Assembly: GCF_001750725.1 (NCBI RefSeq)
Contig: NZ_CP017279.1
Coordinates: forward strand, 1,922,001-1,986,000
Source: Enterobacter ludwigii
GTDB taxonomy: Bacteria; Pseudomonadota; Gammaproteobacteria; Enterobacterales; Enterobacteriaceae
Direction of reading: 5' to 3'
Length of the DNA: 64,000 nucleotides
A program made the position numbers and the translations under genes. The notes below the pieces were generated by a model that saw only the letters and a program-made list of their open reading frames with translations, was not told the origin of the DNA and did not search any database. Shown here piece by piece: positions 16,916-27,119 of the stretch (position 1 is the stretch's first letter; the number at the start of each line of letters is the position of its first letter).

Positions 16916-18352
16916 TTACGGATTCACCAGCCAGGTGCCAGGCTTCGCGATATCTAGCGTCTGGGTACGCGTTTTCCCGTTGCCCTGGAGTTCAATTCTG
17001 GCCTCTCCCGCAGGTAGCTTGAGCGATGCATAACCGTTATTCGCCGGACGCAGTGTTTTTGGCTCACCGTTCACTTTCAGGGTCTCACCGTCAAGAATAC
17101 GGATATAGACCAGTGCCACCGGGCTGGTATCCACCGGCGGGGTGGCCGGTTGCGCTGTCGCAGTCGGTGCAGTCTGTTCACTGGCTTTCGCCGTATCCGG
17201 TTTCACATCCGGCGCGTTCGATGCGGTTTCAACGGGGCGTGTCTCAGCAGGGGCCTGCGCCGCCTGCTCTGGCGCATCATGGTCGCCACCGCTAAACAGC
17301 ATCGCTCCGGCGACGACGCCAACCAGCACGCCCGCAGCAACCATTGCCGGGATTTTGTACCGGTGCCAGTCCAGTGCAGAAGCCGGTGCCTCTTCCTCTA
17401 CCGGTACCAGCATCGTGCCCGGTTTTTTCGCGCTCAGTACATCGTCGATACCCGCTACCGGCATCTCAATCAGCGCCGCGAATTCATCGATGGACTGCGG
17501 TCGGTCTTCCATGTGCAACGCCAGCGCCCGGTCGATGGCCTGCAGCAGCGAGAGGGAATAGCCCTGTGGCTGCAGTTCCACCAGCGGTTTGCAGGTGTCC
17601 TGGATTGAGCGCACCACGCTGACCGGCGGCGGTGAGCCGACAATCAGGGTACGCAGCACGGCACCGAGAGCATAAATATCCGTCCACGGGCCCTGCTCGC
17701 TTTCGTTGTCGTCAGTGTACTGCTCGATTGGCGCAAAGCCCGGGCGCAGCATGGTTTCCGTCTCGTCAGAGAGATTACCAATGGTGCGGCGCGCTGAGCC
17801 GAAATCGAGCAGAACCGGCAGGCCGTTGTCCTGAATCTGGATGTTATCCAGAGAGATGTCGCGGTGCAGATAGCCTTCGTCATGAATTGTCTTAATGGCA
17901 CCGAACAGCATGGGCAGCATACGACGGATCCAGGCTTCGTTAATCAGCTCCGGTTTTTGTTCGCGCAGGCGGGAGAGCGTGGTACCGCTATAGAACAGCG
18001 TTCCCATATAGGCCGTATCGTTTTGCACCCAGAAACGCAGCACGTGAAGCAGGTTCGGGTGGTTGAAGCGCGCCAGCAGGCGGGCTTCCTGAATGAAGCT
18101 GTTCAGGCCGGCGGAAAACGCTTTGCCAAAACGTTCGCTGCGCAGTACCAGCGTCATATCGTCGCCGCGCACGGCGAGCGAGGCAGGCATGAATTCTTTG
18201 ATAGCGATAGTGCGTTCGAGCTGATGATCCCACGCGCGATAGACGATGCCGAACCCGCCGCCGCCGATCACCTCTTTAATTTCAAACTCGTTGAAGCGAT
18301 ACCCGACCGGGAGCGCGTTTGGGACAGTCCGATTGTTATCATTATCCGTCAT
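16916..18352 (-). CDS. ppkA: PpkA-type serine/threonine protein kinase of the T6SS
   Basis: 478 residues. An N-terminal Hanks kinase domain carries the glycine loop (GGGGFG, about 30-35), lysine in AIKEF (Lys52), HRD (163-165) and DFG (183-185). A single membrane helix lies at about 333-353, followed by a Pro/Ala/Thr-rich linker and a periplasmic PEGA-like end (LKVNGEPKTLRP). PpkA phosphorylates Fha on threonine to trigger T6SS assembly, and PppA reverses this. It is the last core gene of the operon, 24 bp after clpV, and is followed by cargo genes. Confidence 0.93.
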   Translation of the reverse strand: MTDNDNNRTVPNALPVGYRFNEFEIKEVIGGGGFGIVYRAWDHQLERTIAIKEFMPASLAVRGDDMTLVLRSERFGKAFSAGLNSFIQEARLLARFNHPNLLHVLRFWVQNDTAYMGTLFYSGTTLSRLREQKPELINEAWIRRMLPMLFGAIKTIHDEGYLHRDISLDNIQIQDNGLPVLLDFGSARRTIGNLSDETETMLRPGFAPIEQYTDDNESEQGPWTDIYALGAVLRTLIVGSPPPVSVVRSIQDTCKPLVELQPQGYSLSLLQAIDRALALHMEDRPQSIDEFAALIEMPVAGIDDVLSAKKPGTMLVPVEEEAPASALDWHRYKIPAMVAAGVLVGVVAGAMLFSGGDHDAPEQAAQAPAETRPVETASNAPDVKPDTAKASEQTAPTATAQPATPPVDTSPVALVYIRILDGETLKVNGEPKTLRPANNGYASLKLPAGEARIELQGNGKTRTQTLDIAKPGTWLVNP

Positions 18353-18376
18353 CTTTTACAGTTCTCTTGATGATTA

Positions 18377-20992
18377 TTACGCGGCAAACTGACAGTGAAA
18401 CTCGCCCTGCTCACAGGTGACGTGCAGACGTCGGTACTGCTCATCGCTGCGGCTGGCGGTAAGTAATATCTGGCTCATCTGAGGCAGCAAGGTGTTTGTC
18501 AGAATAGCGTCCACCATGCGGCCGCCAGACTCCACCTCGGTACAGCGCTGAACAATTTGTTCCACCACGCTGTCATCAAACTCGGAAATAATATTGTGAT
18601 TCTCTTGCAGACGACGCTGAATGCGTTTGAGCTGCAGGCGGACAATCTGCCCCAGCATCTCGTCGCTCAGTGGATAATACGGCACCACCAGCAGACGGCC
18701 CAGCAGCGCCGGCGGGAAGACCTCCAGCAGCGGCTGACGCAACGCGCCGCTTAACGCCTCTGGCTCAGGCATCAGTTCCGGATCGGCACACATGGCGCTG
18801 ATCAGATCGGTGCCGACGTTGGACGTCAGAATAATGATGGTGTTACGGAAATCAACATGGCGGCCCTCGCCATCTTCCATCCAGCCTTTATCGAAGACCT
18901 GGAAGAAGATTTCATGTACATCCGGGTGCGCTTTTTCAATTTCGTCCAGCAAGACCACGCTGTACGGGCGACGGCGAACGGCCTCGGTTAACACCCCGCC
19001 TTCACCATAACCCACGTATCCTGGAGGCGCACCTTTTAAGGTCGAAACGGTGTGGGCTTCCTGGAATTCACTCATGTTGATGGTGATAACGTTCTGCTCA
19101 CCACCATAAAGCGACTCCGCCAACGCCAGTGCGGTTTCCGTTTTCCCCACGCCGGACGGGCCACAGAGCATAAATACGCCAACAGGTTTGTTCGGATCGT
19201 CGAGTTTTGCCCGCGAGGTTTTCACGCGACGGGCAATGAGATCCAGGCCGTGACGCTGGCCGATGACGCGCTGGTTGAGGGTATCAGCCAGGTTGAGCAC
19301 CGCATCAATCTCGTTTTTCACCATCCGGCCCAGCGGGATGCCGGTCCAGTCAGAGACCACCGCCGCCACCACGTTTTCATCCACCGCCGCAAACAGCAGC
19401 GGCTCGTCGCCCTGTAAAGCGTTGAGCGCCTGCTGCTGCGCGTTAAGCGCGCTGCGCAGTTCGCCGGTCTCGTCATCACCCGCGGCAAACAGCGCGGCAC
19501 GCAGGCGGATGATTTCAGTCACAAGAGCACGTTCCTCTTCCCAGCGCTGGGTCAGGGCTTCGCGCTTTGTTTCGTATGTATCGCGCTCGGTGGTCAAGGC
19601 TGCGACGCGCTCCGGATCGCCGGCTCCCACGCGCGCTTCGCGTCCGGCAATCTCGATCTCCACATCCAGGGCCGCGAGATGGCGCAGGCAATCTTCCAGC
19701 TGTGCCGGTGGCGCGCTCTGGCTGACCGCCACGCGGGCACAGGCAGTATCAAGCAGCGCAACGGCTTTATCCGGCAACTGACGCGCCGGAATATAACGAT
19801 GTGACAGCTTGACCGCTGCGCTGACCGCTTCGTCGAGAAGCAGTACCTGGTGATGCGTCTCCAGCGGTGACACGGTGCTGCGCAGCATCAGAATGGCTTT
19901 GGCTTCGTCCGGCTCGTGAACCTGTACCGTCTGGAAACGACGGGTCAGCGCCGGGTCTTTCTCGATGTATTTTTTGTATTCCGCCCACGTGGTGGCCCCG
20001 ATGGTGCGCAGTTGCCCGCGCGCCAGAGCCGGCTTTAACAGGTTAGCGGCATCACCGGTACCCTGCTGGCCGCCAGCGCCAATCAGGGTGTGGATCTCAT
20101 CGATAAACAGAATGACTGGCGTAGCGCTGGACTGCACTTCATTAATCAGGGCCTGCAGACGCGCTTCGAACTCGCCTTTCATGCCTGCGCCGGCCTGCAG
20201 CATGCCGATATCCAGCAGCCAAAGCTGAATATTCTGCAGCGGTGCCGGCACGTCGCCTTCGGCGATACGCAGCGCCAGCCCTTCCACCACCGCCGTTTTG
20301 CCAACGCCAGCTTCCCCGGTCAGCAGCGGGTTATTCTGGCGACGGCGCATCAGAATATCGACCATCTGGCGGATCTCTTCATCGCGCCCGACAACCGGGT
20401 CAATCTTCCCTTCACGGGCGCGCGCGGTCAGGTCCTGACCATACTGGGCCAGCGTCCCTTGTGCGGCAGGCACCGTACCGGCTGGCGTATCCGCGGCAGC
20501 GGCCGCCTGCTGCGTCTCTTTGCTCTGAGCGCAAATCGCATCAAACTGCTCGATCAGCACGTCGACGTTAAGGCGGGTGAACTGCGCCGAGATGCTTTTC
20601 AGCACGTTAGCCAGATTCCAGGTTTTCAGGATGCCAATCAGTAAATGCCCGCCGCGAATACGGCTGACGCCATACTTCAGCGAGCCAAACACCCACGCGC
20701 GCTCCACGGCGCTGTCGATATGTTCTGACAGATCGGAAACAGAACTCGCGCCACGTGGCAGCGCATCCAGTGCGGCCACGATATCGCGCGTCAGCTGCTG
20801 TTCATCGAGGGCAAAATGACGAATCACCTGTTGCAGATCGCCATCCTGCTGCTGCATCAGCTGATGCAGCCAGTGCACCAGCTCAACATAGGGGTTGCCG
20901 CGCAGCTTGCAGAACGCGGTGGCGCTTTCCAGTGAGGTAAATAACAGCGTATCCAGTTTGCCGAAAAGCACGGCACGGCTGATTTCTGACAT
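18377..20992 (-). CDS. clpV: ClpV (TssH) sheath-disassembly AAA+ ATPase
   Basis: 871 residues from the ATG at 20992 ([14 protein letters not shown]), the usual N-terminus of the family with GGAACC upstream. A longer frame to 21058 would overlap tssG and has no ribosome site. It has an N-domain (1-160), a first AAA domain with GEAGVGKT (226-233) and a second with GPSGVGKT (near residue 600), and Walker B segments ([27 protein letters not shown]). The enzyme unfolds contracted TssB/TssC sheath after firing. It lies 34 bp from tssG and before ppkA, within the operon. Confidence 0.96.
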   Translation of the reverse strand: MSEISRAVLFGKLDTLLFTSLESATAFCKLRGNPYVELVHWLHQLMQQQDGDLQQVIRHFALDEQQLTRDIVAALDALPRGASSVSDLSEHIDSAVERAWVFGSLKYGVSRIRGGHLLIGILKTWNLANVLKSISAQFTRLNVDVLIEQFDAICAQSKETQQAAAAADTPAGTVPAAQGTLAQYGQDLTARAREGKIDPVVGRDEEIRQMVDILMRRRQNNPLLTGEAGVGKTAVVEGLALRIAEGDVPAPLQNIQLWLLDIGMLQAGAGMKGEFEARLQALINEVQSSATPVILFIDEIHTLIGAGGQQGTGDAANLLKPALARGQLRTIGATTWAEYKKYIEKDPALTRRFQTVQVHEPDEAKAILMLRSTVSPLETHHQVLLLDEAVSAAVKLSHRYIPARQLPDKAVALLDTACARVAVSQSAPPAQLEDCLRHLAALDVEIEIAGREARVGAGDPERVAALTTERDTYETKREALTQRWEEERALVTEIIRLRAALFAAGDDETGELRSALNAQQQALNALQGDEPLLFAAVDENVVAAVVSDWTGIPLGRMVKNEIDAVLNLADTLNQRVIGQRHGLDLIARRVKTSRAKLDDPNKPVGVFMLCGPSGVGKTETALALAESLYGGEQNVITINMSEFQEAHTVSTLKGAPPGYVGYGEGGVLTEAVRRRPYSVVLLDEIEKAHPDVHEIFFQVFDKGWMEDGEGRHVDFRNTIIILTSNVGTDLISAMCADPELMPEPEALSGALRQPLLEVFPPALLGRLLVVPYYPLSDEMLGQIVRLQLKRIQRRLQENHNIISEFDDSVVEQIVQRCTEVESGGRMVDAILTNTLLPQMSQILLTASRSDEQYRRLHVTCEQGEFHCQFAA

Positions 20993-21026
20993 GTTCGGTT
21001 CCGTTGATAACAATGCGTTAGAAAAA

Positions 21027-22070
21027 TTATCGCTCTGCGCGATACACCAGATCGCCACGTGGGACAGGCTGAGGCTGAAGGCCCAGCCAGGTGTTGTAAC
21101 CTAACCGCCCGGCGCTACCGAGCGAGGCACCCTGCACCGCGTCGGCGCGCAGAATAACCCGAGTTTCCCATTCAAATTCTACCCCTGCGTACTGGCGTAC
21201 CCAGTCGCGCAGTTCAGTGACCCACGCTTCGCCTGGCAGGAAGCGGTTGTACTCGTCCGCGCTCAGTGGGCCGATTTCGATACGAAACTTGTGCTGCACG
21301 TCGCGCACCGCAACGCCGAGAAAAGCGGATTCTCCCATCCGCGGCAGACGACGCCCTTCACCCAACTGCGCCTGTTCCCGCGGCGAAAGCGGCATCCACT
21401 GCGCCACGTTCGTGACCAGTTTTACCGGGGCGTTAAAATAGTTGCGCAGGATCTTCTCCAGCCCTTCCGGATCCCGGGCGTGACGGGTCAGGTGTCCGGC
21501 ATGAGTAAAACGGGCATGTGCGCTCAGGCTGCCTTTGGTCATCTGCCCCGGCTGGCCCATGCCGATCAAGGATGCCAGGTACCCCTCAAAGCGTTTGTTG
21601 TCCGCGCGGTCAAGAGAGACGGCGGGCTGCGCATCAGCCCAGGCACGGTAAAACAACAGCGTCAGGCGATGATGGAACAGATCGGCAAACGCGCTCAGGC
21701 TGGTGTCCTGATGATGATGAATACGCTCCCGGGCGTACTCTGTCATATGGACAGGCAGCGGGCCATTTGGACCAAACAGACCGAAGCTGAGGATAGACAC
21801 CTCGTGCAGCCCGTTCTCTTCACGCTGGCGCACCTGCGCGAGGGTCGACGGCGCAAAGCTCATCGATGGCTGCTGACCGATACGTAACGGCTCAAATTTC
21901 GGCAGCGGCGCGCGCCCCAGCGGATAACGTTCACCGCCCTGGGCATCAATGCGTCTTAATAGCTGGAACAGATCGTAGCGCCACGGCGTCTCTCGAATGC
22001 CGCGCCAGAAAGCGTCCGGCAACGGCGTCAAGCGATGGACACGCAGCGGCGCGGAGGCGACTTCGCTCAT
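21027..22070 (-). CDS. tssG: TssG baseplate protein
   Basis: 347 residues. TssG is a wedge component of the T6SS baseplate, bound to TssF and TssE. The start (RVHRLTPLPDAFWRGIRETPWRYDLF) and the mid-protein SILSFGLFGPNGPLPVHMTEY are typical for the family. Its ATG overlaps the 3' end of tssF by four bases, so the two are translationally coupled. Confidence 0.95.
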   Translation of the reverse strand: MSEVASAPLRVHRLTPLPDAFWRGIRETPWRYDLFQLLRRIDAQGGERYPLGRAPLPKFEPLRIGQQPSMSFAPSTLAQVRQREENGLHEVSILSFGLFGPNGPLPVHMTEYARERIHHHQDTSLSAFADLFHHRLTLLFYRAWADAQPAVSLDRADNKRFEGYLASLIGMGQPGQMTKGSLSAHARFTHAGHLTRHARDPEGLEKILRNYFNAPVKLVTNVAQWMPLSPREQAQLGEGRRLPRMGESAFLGVAVRDVQHKFRIEIGPLSADEYNRFLPGEAWVTELRDWVRQYAGVEFEWETRVILRADAVQGASLGSAGRLGYNTWLGLQPQPVPRGDLVYRAER

Positions 22071-23938
22071 AGTAGTGCCCTTTTCCCCATGCGCGGTGCC
22101 CAGTAGCCAATCTCACCGCGCTGCTGACTCTTCAGCGTGAATTCAGTAAAGCTGTTGATGGACACCAGACGGGCAAACAGGCGTTCCAGCACGCTGCCGA
22201 AAAGCCAGGGGCTGGCGCCGGAAAACGCACGCTCATCTACCGTCAGAGTAATGCCGATCCCGCGCGCAAAGACCACCGGACCCGGCTCCGGGACGCGACG
22301 GTGAACCGGCTCCAGCACGCAGTGGCGAACGCCCTCAACCTGACGCGCAACCGGCGTCTCCGCCAGGTTAGCATACAGCCCTAACAGCTGACGCAGGGCG
22401 GCGGCACCCTCTTCGTTTTCGCTGTCCATCAGGCTGAGATAGTTCATCTGCAGCTGGCTGATCAATCGCCAGGTGCTAAACCCTTCGGCCAGAGCCGGAC
22501 GCGGCGGCGTTGGGCCTTTTCGCAGGGTCAGGGATTTCACCGGCATGGAATCGGCCATGATGAACTGTCCGAGCTCCTGCTGAAGCATCAGCGGCAGGTC
22601 GCGGCTGGTGCACAATACTTCCGCGGAGATATAGCGCAGATTTTCCTGCCAGGGTGCATGCTGTTCATCCACCAGCGAAACAAAGACTTCGGAGCCGATA
22701 TAACCGGTACGGGTGCCGTAGCGCAGGGCATGTTCAGAGAGCACTCGCTGCTCGCGGCGCAGGGAAAAATAGGCGCCATAGTTGCCCGCATCACCGCTCC
22801 AGGTGCTCCAGAAAGGACGAAACGTCTGGTCGTCACGCTGGCCGTCGGCACTGCCGAAGATTTTGTTTACCGCATAAATTTCATAATCCAGGGGACGGAT
22901 GTTATCCACCACCAGATGATATTCATGCTGGCTCTCGCTCAGCTTCTGCCGCGCCGCCACTTTCGGGAAAAGGTTGATCACCGGCGTGCAATGCATCGCC
23001 AGATGGCTGGCATCAACCACCCGCTCCAGCTGCTCATCGCTTTTATCCAGCAGGATGAAAATATCGAACGCTTTTTCATTTTCACAGCGCTGGATAAGCT
23101 TGCCCAGACCGCTGAGGCTGATAAAGCGGAACCGTGCCGGAAACGCAAAGTATTCCTGCAGCAGACGATAGCCGTCAAAGTTGCGCAGGTCGTCCGGAAG
23201 CAGCGCCTGGTCCGGCTCAAACCCTTCCTGTCGCAAGGCATCCGCAGAGAGCAGCTGTCGCTGCGGGTGCTTGCTGACGGTCTGGCAGACAATCCCGGCG
23301 TGGTGCTCCATGACCAGCTCAAGCAGCTTGAGCGCTTCAATATCCGGGCCGCTAAGGAAAAACTCCAGACGGTCAAAATCCAGATGCCCAAGATGCTGCG
23401 GGCCATCGCAGGCAATGCGGATCCGTAACGCGCTGTTGATCCCCCGCTGGCTCAGGCCCAGCTGCGCCAGCGGCAGATCGGCAGGTACACCGCCCAGCTC
23501 GACCTTATCGATTTTCAGCGGCAGCAGATTAACTTCATGCGCCGTGGTGTAGCTGCAGGTGACCCCGGTCTTTTTCAGCGCCAGGCTGTCCATCATGGTG
23601 CCGCGCGGCACCTTAAAACCGTTGCTCAGATCGCCACGCGTGCTGTCGGGCTGGATTTCAGCAATCGCCATTGAGGGGGTTGGCGCGAGATAGTTTGGCG
23701 CAATCATTTCCAGCAAACGCTGGGAGAAGCGGGGGAACTCCGCATCCATTTTCATTTGCACGCGGGAGGTCAGGAACGCGAACCCCTCCATCAGGCGTTC
23801 TGTATACGGGTCCGCCACTTCGATGCCGCGCATGCCCAGTCGACCCGCAACTTTGGGATAGCGCTCGGCAAATTCAGCGCCCATTTCACGCAGATAGGCC
23901 AGTTCACGGTTGTAATATTCGAGCAGTTTACTTTCCAT
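22067..23938 (-). CDS. tssF: TssF baseplate protein
   Basis: 623 residues. TssF is the larger baseplate wedge subunit. The N-terminal MESKLLEYYNRELAYLREMG and the following FAERYPKVAGRLGM are conserved in the family. The start chosen is the ATG at 23938, with GGGGTG upstream; a GTG two codons earlier overlapping the tssE stop is an alternative. It is coupled to tssE before it and tssG after it. Confidence 0.95.
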   Translation of the reverse strand: MESKLLEYYNRELAYLREMGAEFAERYPKVAGRLGMRGIEVADPYTERLMEGFAFLTSRVQMKMDAEFPRFSQRLLEMIAPNYLAPTPSMAIAEIQPDSTRGDLSNGFKVPRGTMMDSLALKKTGVTCSYTTAHEVNLLPLKIDKVELGGVPADLPLAQLGLSQRGINSALRIRIACDGPQHLGHLDFDRLEFFLSGPDIEALKLLELVMEHHAGIVCQTVSKHPQRQLLSADALRQEGFEPDQALLPDDLRNFDGYRLLQEYFAFPARFRFISLSGLGKLIQRCENEKAFDIFILLDKSDEQLERVVDASHLAMHCTPVINLFPKVAARQKLSESQHEYHLVVDNIRPLDYEIYAVNKIFGSADGQRDDQTFRPFWSTWSGDAGNYGAYFSLRREQRVLSEHALRYGTRTGYIGSEVFVSLVDEQHAPWQENLRYISAEVLCTSRDLPLMLQQELGQFIMADSMPVKSLTLRKGPTPPRPALAEGFSTWRLISQLQMNYLSLMDSENEEGAAALRQLLGLYANLAETPVARQVEGVRHCVLEPVHRRVPEPGPVVFARGIGITLTVDERAFSGASPWLFGSVLERLFARLVSINSFTEFTLKSQQRGEIGYWAPRMGKRALL

Positions 23939-23940
23939 GA

Positions 23941-24504
23941 TCACCCCGCATCTTTCAGTTCAAAATGGCCGTTTTCCAGATCGACATCGGTGCGAAACAG
24001 AAACTCCAGCGGGTACGGCACACACCACAGACGCCCTTTTATCTCAATGGACAACACGTTGTGCAGATCCAGTGACGAGGTGTCTGACACGCAGCGGACC
24101 TGCAGTCCCTGCGGCAAAATACGCGGTTCAAAGTTAATGATGGCCTCGGTAAGCTTGCGCTGAATGTCGTGCCATTCAATGTCTGACATTCTTTTCCCGG
24201 CCAGCGGCGCGACGCCAAAATTAACCACCGAGCGGTTCACATGCGGCAACGCGCTCAGGTCACCGGATGCGTCATGGTTGATGGTGTTAAACAACCACTG
24301 CAGATCCCGCAGCACGTTGCGGCGCAGGGCGGCGTGGGTAATCAGATTACTGTTGGCGGACTCGCGTTTTTTTTCCGGATCGTTATCGGTGAGGCGATCC
24401 AGCAGCGAGGGCTGCATTTTATCGCGCGCCCCCACCTTCTCCTGCTTGCTGCGGGCTTGCCAGCCGCTGCGCAGCAGATCGCCTTCGCCAGCGGGATTAC
24501 TCAT
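23941..24504 (-). CDS. tssE: TssE baseplate protein (gp25-like)
   Basis: About 187 residues. It holds the gp25-like domain (ALRRNVLRDLQWLFNTINHD, about 65-90, then VNFGVAPLAGKRMSD) that connects the baseplate to the sheath. GGAG lies just before the ATG at 24504, and an in-frame extension runs a little further upstream. The first 60 residues are charged and less conserved, as is usual. It overlaps the end of tagJ by eight bases and precedes tssF. Confidence 0.93.
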   Translation of the reverse strand: MSNPAGEGDLLRSGWQARSKQEKVGARDKMQPSLLDRLTDNDPEKKRESANSNLITHAALRRNVLRDLQWLFNTINHDASGDLSALPHVNRSVVNFGVAPLAGKRMSDIEWHDIQRKLTEAIINFEPRILPQGLQVRCVSDTSSLDLHNVLSIEIKGRLWCVPYPLEFLFRTDVDLENGHFELKDAG

Positions 24505-25309
24505 GGGCTCCATCCGCAGCAAACGTCACCAGGTTCAACGACAGCAATGGGCTTTCGCTTTGCTCGCTAAGCCAGGCTTTCTGCCCCATGCCTTCATACA
24601 GCGTGCCGTCATTGTCGAGCGGCAGCCATTCGGTGGTGCGCGCGAGCTTAACCGCGTCAGACGCATCCGGTGCGAAAGGATAGCGCGCCGGGATCTGGCA
24701 AACCTGTTCGGTACCGTCCGTCAGGCGCACCAGCGCATGACGCCACACCAGGTCAGTCACGCTGGCAGGGGCCTGGAAACGGATCTCGGCGATGGCGTTA
24801 AACGGCAGCCAGAAATAACGGCCGTTGACGATGGTTTCACACACGGGCCCCAGACGAGCATCGCCGTCCATCAGCCATGCGAATGCCTGCGTCTCGTCAT
24901 TCTCAAGGGTGATTTGACCCGCCGTTGCCTGCGCCTGCTCAAGGGCTTCCAGACGCAGCGCCTGAGCACGCTCTCCCGCGTCATTAAGCGCGGCGGCAAG
25001 CGTGGTAAGCCACGGCCACTGCGTTTCAGGCATGGCAGGACGAGCCTGCCCCGCCATCACCTGCGCGCGCTGCAGCTCGCCCTGGATGGACTGCTCCAGC
25101 AGGGTAACGGTTGGTTTAGCCTGGGGCTTAAGTGCCAGCCAGCTTTTCAGCTGAGTCAGGGCACGCGTCCAGTTACCACTGAGGGTCAAAAACTGCACAA
25201 ACGCGGCGCGGAGATCGGCATCGGCCGGACGGGCTTTGATCTCAGCTTCAAGACGCACCAGCGCGTCACTCAGCGATTCACCCGCCAGGTGTTGATAGAG
25301 CGTATTCAT
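24497..25309 (-). CDS. tagJ: TagJ/ImpE-type T6SS accessory protein
   Basis: 270 residues from the ATG at 25309, where AAGGA is seven bases upstream (an ATG two codons earlier is too close). ImpE/TagJ proteins are accessory factors reported to bind sheath components and ClpV. The N-terminal helical repeats (residues 1-120, LSDALVRLEAEIKARPADADLRAAF) and the C-terminal beta part (WLPFNAIAEIRFQAP) fit the family. It overlaps tssE by eight bases. Confidence 0.85.
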   Translation of the reverse strand: MNTLYQHLAGESLSDALVRLEAEIKARPADADLRAAFVQFLTLSGNWTRALTQLKSWLALKPQAKPTVTLLEQSIQGELQRAQVMAGQARPAMPETQWPWLTTLAAALNDAGERAQALRLEALEQAQATAGQITLENDETQAFAWLMDGDARLGPVCETIVNGRYFWLPFNAIAEIRFQAPASVTDLVWRHALVRLTDGTEQVCQIPARYPFAPDASDAVKLARTTEWLPLDNDGTLYEGMGQKAWLSEQSESPLLSLNLVTFAADGAHE

Positions 25310-25318
25310 AGCCATTCC

Positions 25319-26305
25319 TTAGTTTGCCGCGCGCCAGGCGCCGACTGCCGGATCGCGCAGCTGAGGGCGCAGGGTGTCAATCAGGACGATATTGAGCGTT
25401 GTGCCAGGGGTAACCCAGGCGCCCCAGATTTTTTTCACCGCGGCGATACGCGCCTGCAGTTTTGCATCGTCGCTGGCGGTCTCACGTGAAATCTCCACGG
25501 CCACCGTGCCGTTGCTTTTCCAGCCGTTGAGGCTGCTGTCGTAAGGCAGGATCATCCAGCTCTGGTCGCTGTTGGAGGTGCTGAAAACCATGCGCTCTTT
25601 GTTGACGGAGGTGATCAGCGCGTTTTCCGGGTCGGCACTTTGATTCAGTCCCATGACCGGGAAGCCGTGAATGTAGGTCACCGGTATCTCTTTTTGTCCA
25701 CCATTACGGGACTGGGAGATAACCGTGTGACCACTCAGCCAGCTCCCGTTTCCGCAGCGGGTGGTGTCTGAATCCGGAATAAAGAGCGCCGGAGCAGACG
25801 AGCCCCCTTCCCAGAAGGTACGCAGATGGCAGCCGTCCTGAAGGGTAAATTCCTGCCACGGCGTGCGATCGGCAGCAACCGTGTGGGTTTCCGCGTTCTG
25901 ATCCGGCTGCAGCAACGCACCGCTGGCCGGAGTACTCACTGGCGCAGTCTGCTGCTGTTTTACCACCAGCGCCCAGTCCTGCGCTTTGCCTGCTGTCCCC
26001 TGCGCCAGCGTCGTCCCGGACGGATCGTTCAGCGTCCAGCTCAGTTTACTGACTTTGCTGCACTGGTGTTCCAGCAGCGAGCCCAGACGCGGGACAAAGT
26101 TCTCCAGAACCGAAACGTCTTTGTTGCCATTCGCCACGATACGCAGCGCAATCTCTGACTTACACCAGCTCTGTGGGGTGTTGTCTTTGATGTTATCAAT
26201 CCAGATATCCAGCTTCTGCGCAGGAGACTGCACGATGCGGAAATTCTCAGCCTGCGCGGTGGACGCCACCGCCAGAAGTGCTAAACCCGATAGCCAAAGT
26301 TTCAT
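25319..26305 (-). CDS. Exported T6SS-associated protein of unknown function
   Basis: 328 residues from the ATG at 26305 with AAGGA eight bases upstream. It has a signal peptide (MKLWLSGLALLAVASTAQAE, cleavage after AQA). An N-terminal domain (residues 20-120) has a Cys pair (WCKSEI, HQCSKV) and a second domain follows with CHLRTFWEG and RCGNGSW. It is placed between pppA and tagJ in the core operon. I cannot place it in a named family with certainty. Candidates are T6SS-associated exported proteins of the VasI/VC_A0118 kind, but I see no decisive motif. A periplasmic role near the membrane complex is likely. Confidence 0.72.
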   Translation of the reverse strand: MKLWLSGLALLAVASTAQAENFRIVQSPAQKLDIWIDNIKDNTPQSWCKSEIALRIVANGNKDVSVLENFVPRLGSLLEHQCSKVSKLSWTLNDPSGTTLAQGTAGKAQDWALVVKQQQTAPVSTPASGALLQPDQNAETHTVAADRTPWQEFTLQDGCHLRTFWEGGSSAPALFIPDSDTTRCGNGSWLSGHTVISQSRNGGQKEIPVTYIHGFPVMGLNQSADPENALITSVNKERMVFSTSNSDQSWMILPYDSSLNGWKSNGTVAVEISRETASDDAKLQARIAAVKKIWGAWVTPGTTLNIVLIDTLRPQLRDPAVGAWRAAN

Positions 26306-26321
26306 ATCGTTCCTTGTGTGT

Positions 26322-27119
26322 CTAATCAGTTCCGCAGGGAAGAAATTGTGCTGCGTCAGAAAGCGTATGCAGCAAAGTGGTGTCCTGAGGGTTGCCCATC
26401 CATACCGCCAGGGCGGTATAGTTATCCTGAGCATTCCCCTCCTGTTCGCCATTCTTTTGGATGATTTGGTTCATTAAGGTCAGCCACTCTTGCGGCGTGT
26501 TAACCATGTGCAGCGACTGTTTCATCTGTTCTTCGCTGACGCCGTGCCAGAAACCGTCTGTACAGAGTAGAAATGCATCTCCGTCTTCGACCTGCACCAC
26601 ATCGCTGTAGCTCGCTTCTGGCCCACCGTTTTCAATACCCAGCGCCAGATAGAGCAGATTGCTGTTGAGGTTATCGGTGTCGTGCCCTGCATCTTTCATC
26701 TGCTGAACCAGGCTGTGATCGGTGGTGACATGCCACAGCCAGCCCCGGCGAAACAGATACAGGCGGCTGTCCCCGGCATGTGCCCAGTAGGCCAGCCGGT
26801 AATCTCTGTCGATAAACAGACTGACCAGCGTGGTGCCCATTCGACGATAATCCTGAACCGCCTGCTGTTCGCTGAGAATGGTGCGATTCGCCGTTTGCAC
26901 ATAGTCGCGAATATGCTGCGCGTTCAGGTGCTTGTCGCCATCGAAGCGGGAGATAATACTGTTGCGGGCCAGTTCAGCGGCCACCTCACCGCCCGGCAGA
27001 CCAGCGATACCATCACAGACGACAAAGCAGGCTGAACGTTCCCCTATGGTTTCTCCCGTCTGATCCTGGTTGCTGGCGCGCGTCCCCTGGCGGGAGAGAG
27101 AAGCCGTTGCGATATTCAT
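26322..27119 (-). CDS. pppA: PppA-type PP2C protein phosphatase of the T6SS
   Basis: 265 residues. PP2C motifs are NQD (Asp19), VVCDGIAG (Asp36), AHAGDSRLY, LCTDGFW and the closing DNYTALAV, with aspartates placed to bind two metal ions. The enzyme removes phosphate that PpkA places on Fha and so resets the T6SS. It is coupled to fha by a four-base overlap (ATGA). Here it is separate from TagF, whereas some species fuse them. Confidence 0.92.
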   Translation of the reverse strand: MNIATASLSRQGTRASNQDQTGETIGERSACFVVCDGIAGLPGGEVAAELARNSIISRFDGDKHLNAQHIRDYVQTANRTILSEQQAVQDYRRMGTTLVSLFIDRDYRLAYWAHAGDSRLYLFRRGWLWHVTTDHSLVQQMKDAGHDTDNLNSNLLYLALGIENGGPEASYSDVVQVEDGDAFLLCTDGFWHGVSEEQMKQSLHMVNTPQEWLTLMNQIIQKNGEQEGNAQDNYTALAVWMGNPQDTTLLHTLSDAAQFLPCGTD